From Verrucomicrobiota bacterium (GTDB lineage Bacteria > Verrucomicrobiota > Verrucomicrobiia > Chthoniobacterales > UBA10450), in NCBI GenBank assembly GCA_003218525.1, contig QHNU01000069.1, forward strand, positions 1 through 13,249: a DNA stretch of 13,249 bases, given 5' to 3'. Positions within the stretch are counted from its first letter, which is position 1. Every line of letters starts with the position of its first letter. Below the pieces are notes generated by a model. The model had not been told where the DNA came from, made no database searches, and saw only the letters and a program-made list of their open reading frames with translations. The translations under genes were made by a program, and so were the position numbers. This document shows positions 6,557-11,516 of this stretch, piece after piece.

Positions 6557-7426
6557 ATGAGAAACACGGCCCTTTTTCTGGTGTTCTCCTTCATCGTTGG
6601 TGCGGCCAATGCTCAGATTCAGATCCAACTAAAATTCAATCGCTTGCAGTACATCGCTTACGAGCCGCTCATCGCTACCGTCACGATAACCAATCGCGCC
6701 GGTCGCGACATCGATTTACGCGACGAGGGTGGACAGCATTGGTTTGGCTTTGAAGTGACCCGAAACGAAGGCCAATCGATCGGGTCTGCCACGACGCCCG
6801 AATCGCCGCCACTGCGCATCGAGGCGAGCCGGAGCGTGACACAAAAAATCAATCTCACTCCTCTATTCCCGATGCAGGATTTCGGCGCTTATCACGTTCG
6901 CGCCCACGTCTATTTTGCCGATCTCGGCCGCTATTTCTATTCGCCTGCCAAGGTGATCGAGATCACCGACGCGAGACCGATTTGGAAACAAAGCGTCGGC
7001 GTCCCTGGCAGCACTGGCGTCAGTGGCGATGCCCGGACCTATTCCCTGATGACGAATCGGTTTCCTGATCACACCTCGCTTTATGTGCGGGTGGAAGACG
7101 AAAATCGCGGCATCGTTTACGCCACTTACCCACTCGGACATGTGATCGCATTCGACGACCCGCAGGCGGAAATCGACCGCGAAAACAGGCTTCACGTTCT
7201 ACATTGTGTGGCGCCGCGTGTCTGGTCCTACTCCACCATCGGACTCAATGGTCAGCTGCTGGCACGATCCACTCTGCTGGAAACGAAAACGCGGCCGCAT
7301 TTCAAACGGAGCATGGACGGCGATGTCGTTGTCGTCGGTGGCATCGCTGAATCGGCCGCGGCGCGAGCAGCCGAGAACGCTGTTCCGAAGTTGTCGACGC
7401 GTCCGGATAGGCCGCCCGGAGACTGA
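6557..7426 (+). CDS. Exported beta-sandwich-like protein of unknown function
   Basis: Not recognised as a named enzyme. The ATG at 6557 gives a textbook signal peptide, MRNTALFLVFSFIVGAANA, cleaved before Q20, and a 289-residue protein. A second start at 6512 overlaps the previous stop (ATGA) and would add 15 residues; it fits translational coupling but lengthens the signal n-region. The mature N-terminal ~130 residues (LKFNRLQYIAYEPLIATVTI, ITNRAGRDIDL, GAYHVRAHVYF) have the look of an immunoglobulin-like or BsuPI-like beta-sandwich as found in surface and inhibitor proteins. The C-terminal half is also beta-rich. There are no catalytic motifs, Cys pairs or membrane anchors. A periplasmic binding or structural role is inferred. 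It lies 15 bases before the amidase, suggesting an envelope-related operon. Confidence 0.72.
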   Translation: MRNTALFLVFSFIVGAANAQIQIQLKFNRLQYIAYEPLIATVTITNRAGRDIDLRDEGGQHWFGFEVTRNEGQSIGSATTPESPPLRIEASRSVTQKINLTPLFPMQDFGAYHVRAHVYFADLGRYFYSPAKVIEITDARPIWKQSVGVPGSTGVSGDARTYSLMTNRFPDHTSLYVRVEDENRGIVYATYPLGHVIAFDDPQAEIDRENRLHVLHCVAPRVWSYSTIGLNGQLLARSTLLETKTRPHFKRSMDGDVVVVGGIAESAAARAAENAVPKLSTRPDRPPGD

Positions 7427-7441
7427 AACCTTCCTGGAAAA

Positions 7442-8227
7442 ATGGTCCGGCGCGTCACACAAACGATTTTTGTTCTGCTCTGCCTATGCGCGAGCGCTCC
7501 CCCGCTCGAAGCGCAGCTGACCCGATTCACCACCGTCGTGATTGACGCCGGTCATGGTGGCTATGATCGCGGGGGCATTCCCAGTCAGCGCATACCCGAA
7601 AAAGTGATGACACTGGATGTTTCGCAGCGGCTGAAACCGCTCCTTGAGAAAGCGGGCTACCGCGTGATCATGACGCGCGATAGCGACGTGTTCGTCCCTC
7701 TCCCCACCCGTGTCGCTATCGCTAATTCCTATCCGAACGCGGTCTTCATTTGCGTTCACTTCAACTCCGCCACTCGAAGCGGCGCTAACGGGATTGAAAC
7801 CTATTTTTACAGCACAGAAAGCGCGCCCCTTGCCGCTAGTATTCAAGGTGCTGTTCTTGGCGGCGCGCCCTCGGAAAATCGCGGTGTGCGCCGACGCGGT
7901 TATTATGTTTTACGCCGCACCACCATTCCAGCGGTCCTGATCGAATGCGGATTCCTGACCAACCCAACTGAGGCACAATACGCGCAGAGCGCGGCTTATC
8001 GCCAAAAACTGGCGGAGAATATTGCCCGCGGAATTCGCAATCGACCCGCTCTAGCGGCCCGGACCGACTTCACAAATCGCTCATCACGTGTCGACGTTGG
8101 CCTGCAACCGTTTTACGATCAGCGATTCATGCGCGATTCCAGTTCCAAACACCACAAGGGCTCGAAATCGAAAAAGAAAAGGTCTTCGAGCAAAACGAAA
8201 CATAAATCCACCTCAAGCGAGCAGTGA
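7442..8227 (+). CDS. N-acetylmuramoyl-L-alanine amidase (Amidase_3), exported
   Basis: A zinc amidase that cuts the bond between N-acetylmuramic acid and L-alanine in peptidoglycan, acting outside the cytoplasmic membrane during cell separation or wall turnover. A signal peptide (1-24, PLEA before Q25) is followed by the Amidase_3 domain (~31-200). Zinc ligands are H38 in VIDAGHGG, E53 in PEKVMTLD and H106 in CVHFNS, with catalytic E168 in VLIECGFLTNP. All are intact. It has no AMIN or SPOR targeting domain. Instead it ends in a strongly basic Lys/Ser tail (~235-261, KGSKSKKKRSSSK), which could bind anionic wall or membrane polymers. It sits 15 bases after the exported beta-rich gene, and its TGA overlaps the GTG of the next gene by 4 bases. 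Confidence 0.93.
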   Translation: MVRRVTQTIFVLLCLCASAPPLEAQLTRFTTVVIDAGHGGYDRGGIPSQRIPEKVMTLDVSQRLKPLLEKAGYRVIMTRDSDVFVPLPTRVAIANSYPNAVFICVHFNSATRSGANGIETYFYSTESAPLAASIQGAVLGGAPSENRGVRRRGYYVLRRTTIPAVLIECGFLTNPTEAQYAQSAAYRQKLAENIARGIRNRPALAARTDFTNRSSRVDVGLQPFYDQRFMRDSSSKHHKGSKSKKKRSSSKTKHKSTSSEQ

Positions 8228-8514
8228 ACTCGCCCGTCGTCAGTTCGGCGGAAATGCGCGCCGCGGAGAACTCCGCGTTCGCGAAAGGAATTTCGGCGGA
8301 AGCGCTCATGAATACCGCGGGTGCTGGAATCGCATGCGCAGTGCAGCAATTTTTTCCACAGCCCGGCCGCTGCCATTGCTTCGCAGGAAAAGGTAATAAC
8401 GGCGGCGACGCCCTTGTCGCGGCAGCCCATCTGAAGCGCGCTGGCTGGCACACCGATGTCCACCTTTCGTTTTCAGAAGCCGAATGCAGCGATTTGCTTC
8501 GGAAAAAAATCTGA
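8224..8514 (+). CDS. nnr: NAD(P)H-hydrate epimerase part (N-terminal piece of Nnr), cut by frameshift
   Basis: This is the N-terminal piece of the bifunctional NAD(P)HX repair enzyme. The epimerase (YjeF_N) interconverts R and S forms of hydrated NAD(P)H so that the kinase-like domain can dehydrate them. SAEMRAAENSAFAKGIS and EALMNTAGAGIA begin the fold, and FAGKGNNGGDALVAAAHLKR (residues 53-72) is the nucleotide-binding loop, with Ala in place of the more usual Gly after GGD. The frame ends early (TGA 8512-8514) right after an A7 run at 8503-8509; the rest of the epimerase is in the next frame. GTG at 8224 overlaps the amidase stop (GTGA), so it is coupled. If one A is removed the frame reads R-K-K-S-E-F-R-D straight on, giving a single protein of ~491 residues, normal for the family. 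Confidence 0.85.
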   Translation: MNSPVVSSAEMRAAENSAFAKGISAEALMNTAGAGIACAVQQFFPQPGRCHCFAGKGNNGGDALVAAAHLKRAGWHTDVHLSFSEAECSDLLRKKI

Positions 8515-9700
8515 GTTCCGCGATACGGCTGCAACTGAACGTACTCCAACTATTTCGCCGTCGTTCATTGTTCTCGATGGATTGCTGGGACTGGGATCAA
8601 AGCCGCCCTTGCGGGACCCGATCCTGGCCGCCTGCCGCGAGACCAATCGACTTCGCCGCGAACAAGGTGCCTATGTTTTTGCGATCGATCTGCCGAGCGG
8701 ACTCGACGGCGACACTGGCGCAGCTGATCAAGATTGCGTTGTGGCCGATTTCACCGTCACCATTGGCGCAGCTAAACAGGGTTTGGTTGCTGATGACGCC
8801 CTCAACTTCGTTGGCCGGCTTGCAGTTGTTTCCTTGCCCGAACTTTCGTTGCCGGACACGGAGGAAACCGTCACCTGCCATGCTTCGCTCCAGGAAGTAA
8901 TGCGGCGGCGGCAATTCAATGCCTTTAAGAACCAGTTCGGCCGTGTCGGGGTTGTTGCGGGATCGCGCGGCTTCGCTGGCGCTGCGACCATGTGCGCTTT
9001 CGGGGCGCTTCGCGGCGGGGCTGGCTTAGTGGAAGTCTTCGTCCCAGAAAATATTTACGACATCGTTGCCGCAGCGGCGCCATTCGAATCAATGGTGAAG
9101 CCGATAAAAACATACGCGAAACTGCACGACGAAGCAGTGGATGCCTGGGCAATCGGTCCCGGATTGGGCAAGGCGCATGCGAAGGAAATCACGGCTTTGG
9201 TTCAACAAAATGAGAAACCAATGGTAGTCGATGCCGACGCGCTTAACGTTTTGTCAGGTCAGGTAAACGTTTTGAAAAGTTGCCGTGGCCCGCGCCTGCT
9301 TACGCCGCACCCGGGGGAGATGAAGCGGTTGGCCGGCGATCAGAAAATTCCACGAGCAGACATTGCCCGGAAATTTACTACGGAATTCCCGGTCACGTTG
9401 TTATTGAAGGGCAGCCGGACGATTGTGGCGGAGGGAGGCAAGCGTATCAGTTACAACACGACTGGCAATCCAGGCATGGCCACCGGCGGAATGGGTGACA
9501 TCCTCACCGGCGTCTGCGCCGCTCTAATTGGGCAAAAACTCTCCTTGTTCGACAGTGCGCGGGTTGCGGCATGGGTTTGTGGCCGCTCGGCCGAGGTGGC
9601 GTTGTTCAATAATGGTGCAAGCGAACAATCTTTGCTGCCGCGTGATGTCCTCGAACATCTCGGCCGCGCATTTCGCGACCTGCACCGGAGCGCGATCTAG
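8456..9700 (+). CDS. nnr: ADP/ATP-dependent NAD(P)H-hydrate dehydratase (C-terminal piece of Nnr)
   Basis: This frame, +1 relative to the preceding piece, holds the end of the epimerase domain (VLDGLLGLG, FAIDLPSGLDGDTG) and the whole ribokinase-like dehydratase domain, which uses a nucleotide to convert S-NAD(P)HX back to NAD(P)H. Motifs in order: GRVGVVAGSRGFAGAATMCA, WAIGPGLG, VVDADALN, LLTPHPGEMKRL, TLLLKGSRTIVA, and the catalytic TGNPGMATGGMGDILTG with its conserved Asp. The ATG at 8456 is in frame, but the first ~18 codons overlap the upstream piece. Meaningful homology starts around 8510, so independent initiation at 8456 is unlikely to be the natural arrangement. The dehydratase domain looks undamaged. 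It ends 14 bases before the M50 protease gene. Confidence 0.9.
   Translation: MSTFRFQKPNAAICFGKKSEFRDTAATERTPTISPSFIVLDGLLGLGSKPPLRDPILAACRETNRLRREQGAYVFAIDLPSGLDGDTGAADQDCVVADFTVTIGAAKQGLVADDALNFVGRLAVVSLPELSLPDTEETVTCHASLQEVMRRRQFNAFKNQFGRVGVVAGSRGFAGAATMCAFGALRGGAGLVEVFVPENIYDIVAAAAPFESMVKPIKTYAKLHDEAVDAWAIGPGLGKAHAKEITALVQQNEKPMVVDADALNVLSGQVNVLKSCRGPRLLTPHPGEMKRLAGDQKIPRADIARKFTTEFPVTLLLKGSRTIVAEGGKRISYNTTGNPGMATGGMGDILTGVCAALIGQKLSLFDSARVAAWVCGRSAEVALFNNGASEQSLLPRDVLEHLGRAFRDLHRSAI
8503..8509 (+). other. A7 run at the nnr frameshift point
   Basis: Seven consecutive A residues sit exactly where the two nnr reading frames change over. With six A the gene is one continuous frame. This is either a base-count error in the assembly, a recent real mutation, or a polymerase-slippage site. 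Confidence 0.8.
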
Positions 9701-9714
9701 TCGAATCTTCTTGT

Positions 9715-10572
9715 ATGGCACTAATTTCGGAGTCGATAGATGCGCGCAGAATGGCTCCGCCGGAATCGCTCGGGAGCAGGATTAAGAAAGCGCTTGGCCC
9801 GATCGGAGTCATTGGCGTCGTCATCCTCAAGTTCATCGCCAAAATCAAATTCATTTTGCCGATTCTGCTGAAGACCGGTGGCTCTATGGTGTTGATGGTC
9901 GGTGTTTACGCAAGCATCTGGGGTTGGAAATGGGCGCTCGGATTTGTCCTGCTCCTTCTTCTGCATGAGTGCGGTCACTTAATCGTGGCAAAGTGGTTCG
10001 GACTGGCGGTGAGCGCGCCGATGTTCATTCCGTTTATGGGCGCATTCATTGCGCTGAAAGAAGCGCCGCGTAATGCCTGGATGGAAGCGTGCGTCGGCAT
10101 CGGGGGCCCGATACTCGGCTCGCTCGCCGCGGCGGCGTGTCACGCGCTGGGGCTCGCTCTGAATTATCCCCTGCTCATCGCCCTCGGCTGGTCGGCCTAT
10201 TTCCTGAATCTCTTCAATCTCACTCCAGTTGGGATGCTCGATGGTGGCCGGATCGTCAGCGCATTGTCGCCGTGGTTATGGCTGCCTGGATTCGCCGCAC
10301 TCGGGTGGCTCGCCTGGACCCATCCAAACTTCATCGTTTGGATTTTACTCTTTGCCTCATTGCCACGAATCGTTTCACTGTTCCGGAAGCGAACGGAGGA
10401 GGAACAGCGATATTACGAGGTCGCACCGGCACAGCGCTGGTTGATGGCACTGATGTATTTCGGATTAATTGGTGCACTCGTTCTCGGCATGCATGTTTCG
10501 CATTTGCAGCTAATGGACCGTGTCGGTGCTGCGCGGCAGAAATACGAGCAGACCTTCCCCCAAGCCGAGTGA
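9715..10572 (+). CDS. M50 (site-2 protease-like) integral membrane metalloprotease
   Basis: A 285-residue multi-pass membrane protein of the M50/S2P class, which cuts substrates within or next to the membrane. The zinc motif is H84-E85-x-x-H88 in LLLHECGHLIVAKWFG, and the second metal-site motif is NLTPVGMLDGGR with D176. Hydrophobic segments are seen at ~29-50, 56-90, 103-115, 128-150, 153-172, 190-225 and 240-262. There is no PDZ domain or CBS domain, so it is a compact, Rv-type member and its substrate cannot be read from sequence. The ATG at 9715 lacks a good ribosome site; the ATG at 9751 is an alternative. It ends the rightward block. A fragment of a second copy of its C-terminus lies at 11383-11445. 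Confidence 0.88.
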   Translation: MALISESIDARRMAPPESLGSRIKKALGPIGVIGVVILKFIAKIKFILPILLKTGGSMVLMVGVYASIWGWKWALGFVLLLLLHECGHLIVAKWFGLAVSAPMFIPFMGAFIALKEAPRNAWMEACVGIGGPILGSLAAAACHALGLALNYPLLIALGWSAYFLNLFNLTPVGMLDGGRIVSALSPWLWLPGFAALGWLAWTHPNFIVWILLFASLPRIVSLFRKRTEEEQRYYEVAPAQRWLMALMYFGLIGALVLGMHVSHLQLMDRVGAARQKYEQTFPQAE

Positions 10573-10616
10573 TCGCAGTCGTCCGAGAATAGAAACCATT
10601 TAACAACTAGCTCTTA

Positions 10617-10685
10617 TGTAGCCACGGCGCTCTGTCGCCGTGCCTCATGGCCATTCCAGCGCCCCGACAGAGCGGGGCGACTACA
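10617..10685. repeat. Twin-hairpin repeat, copy A
   Basis: Terminal inverted repeats TGTAG (10617-10621) and CTACA (10681-10685) enclose two hairpins. The first is CACGGCG/CGCCGTG (10623-10629, 10636-10642), 7 of 7 pairs, loop CTCTGT. The second is CGCCCCG/CGGGGCG (10660-10666, 10673-10679), 7 of 7 pairs, loop ACAGAG. The loops are exact reverse complements, while the stems differ. A related copy with the same outer ends lies at 10829-10900. It is probably a non-autonomous mobile repeat; no transposase is nearby. Confidence 0.82.
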
Positions 10686-10828
10686 CCGAAGTCGGCTTAG
10701 AATATTTATGAGATGAGCTTACCTCGATATGTGCAGACCTAGTCAAATATTCAGCAAAGACACAACGAGTCTGTTTATTCTCCTCCTTTGATCAGCTGCG
10801 CGGGACGGGATGATGCTAAATGGCTCTT

Positions 10829-10900
10829 GTGTAGTCACGGTCAGGCCACCGCCGGATCGCCGTGCCTTACCAACGCCCCGGCCGAGTGGGGCGACTACAC
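10829..10900. repeat. Twin-hairpin repeat, copy B
   Basis: Perfect 8-base terminal inverted repeats GTGTAGTC (10829-10836) and GACTACAC (10893-10900). The right hairpin is CGCCCCG/TGGGGCG (10874-10880, 10887-10893) with loop GCCGAG. The left hairpin is degraded: CACGG pairs with CCGTG around a loop region ~9 bases longer than in copy A. Both copies share the flanking GCTCTT before and the GAA after, the GCCGTGCCT segment, and the GGGGCGACTACAC end, so they are members of one family. The right end lies ~20 bases before the ScyD-like remnant. Confidence 0.8.
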
Positions 10901-10920
10901 GAACGATTTCCCGACGCCCT

Positions 10921-11098
10921 TTCACGGGCGAGGTGGTGCGAATCGATCCGTCGGATAAGCAAACAATTATCGCTTCAGGACTCTTCCTTCCCAATCGCCA
11001 TGACCATGGGGCCCGATGGCGCGCTTTATGTCTCAAATGTGGGCTTTGGTCCACCTCCAGTCAGTTTAGGGGAGATTCGGCGGATTACTGTGCCCTAG
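10921..11098 (+). pseudogene. ScyD/NHL-like protein C-terminal fragment, frameshifted
   Basis: Two frames join to give a recognisable tail. From 10921 the first frame reads FTGEVVRIDPSDKQTIIASG. From about 10985 the next frame reads FPIAMTMGPDGALYVSN and then VGFGPPPVSLGEIRRITVP, with stop TAG at 11096-11098. This is the typical ending of ScyD/ScyE-family exported beta-propeller-like proteins (GLxFPxxMxxGPDGALYVSNxGFG). A one-base shift around 10980-10988 (CTCTTCCTTCC) breaks it, and everything upstream is missing, replaced by repeat copy B. It cannot make a functional protein. Confidence 0.7.
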
Positions 11099-11382
11099 TG
11101 CAGAGCTAGCAACCAACGACCGAGATTGCGCCACAATAAAGCCAGTCACAGCCGCGGACTAGAACTCCGTAAATGCGCGAGGGAAGGTGGACAGCGTTCC
11201 CACTTTGTTGCCAGGTCTTAAAGCGATTTGACCCGCGTGAAGCGCCGTCATCTGACCACAAGCCAGGCGCTCCTGGGATCAGGTGAGCAGCGGAACCGAG
11301 CTGATTTCGTGTGACACCTTCTCCAACAAAGACGGTGCCAAAAAGGTGTTCGGGTGCGCGAGTCCGAACGAAAAAACAAAAA

Positions 11383-11445
11383 TTACTGGACCGAGTAGGT
11401 ACGGCACGGCAGAAATACGTGCAAAACATGCCGCAGGGGAGTGAC
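11383..11445 (+). pseudogene. Remnant of an M50 protease C-terminus
   Basis: Read in frame from 11383 the sequence gives LLDRVGTARQKYVQNMPQG. The M50 protein at 9715-10572 ends LMDRVGAARQKYEQTFPQAE. The DNA also matches closely over about 40 bases. No homologous sequence is evident upstream of 11383, so this is a small decayed piece of a paralogous or duplicated gene. Confidence 0.65.
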
Positions 11446-11516
11446 CGGGCTTTGGTCTCGAACAAGCCCTGATCTCAATTTAAAACCTCTCAGCGTCCAA
11501 GCAGGTTATTGCCCTG

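Larger units (their letters stand above)
10573..11516. other. Gene-poor region with repeats and gene remnants
   Basis: These 944 bases contain no intact gene. They hold two related twin-hairpin repeats (10617-10685, 10829-10900), a frameshifted ScyD/NHL-like fragment (10921-11098) and a fragment matching the end of the M50 gene (11383-11445). Between 11099 and 11382 open frames exist on both strands, but none gives a recognisable protein. No transcription terminator for either flanking gene is evident. Confidence 0.7.

Noticed and set aside
8456..8514. Programmed ribosomal frameshifting at the nnr A7 run
   Set aside because: There is no obvious downstream pseudoknot or upstream stimulatory site, and the simpler explanation (one extra A) fully restores the frame.
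10780..10789. Perfect Shine-Dalgarno-like AAAGGAGGAG on the minus strand
   Set aside because: No start codon follows at a usable distance and no gene-like frame begins there.
10617..10900. Two similar repeats considered as a CRISPR-like array
   Set aside because: Only two unequal copies, each internally double-hairpinned, separated by ~140 bases, and no cas genes.
10743..11054. 103-residue open frame (-) covering repeat copy B
   Set aside because: It reads through the repeat and the ScyD-like remnant in antisense, so the open frame is a by-product of those sequences.
11106..11465. 119-residue open frame (-) in the gene-poor region
   Set aside because: It runs across the M50 remnant on the opposite strand and its translation has no recognisable family pattern; open-frame length alone is weak support at this G+C.
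11447..11469. GGGCTT/AAGCCC hairpin as a terminator for the leftward TPR gene
   Set aside because: The stem is only 6 bp with an 11-base loop, and no T-run follows it on the minus strand.
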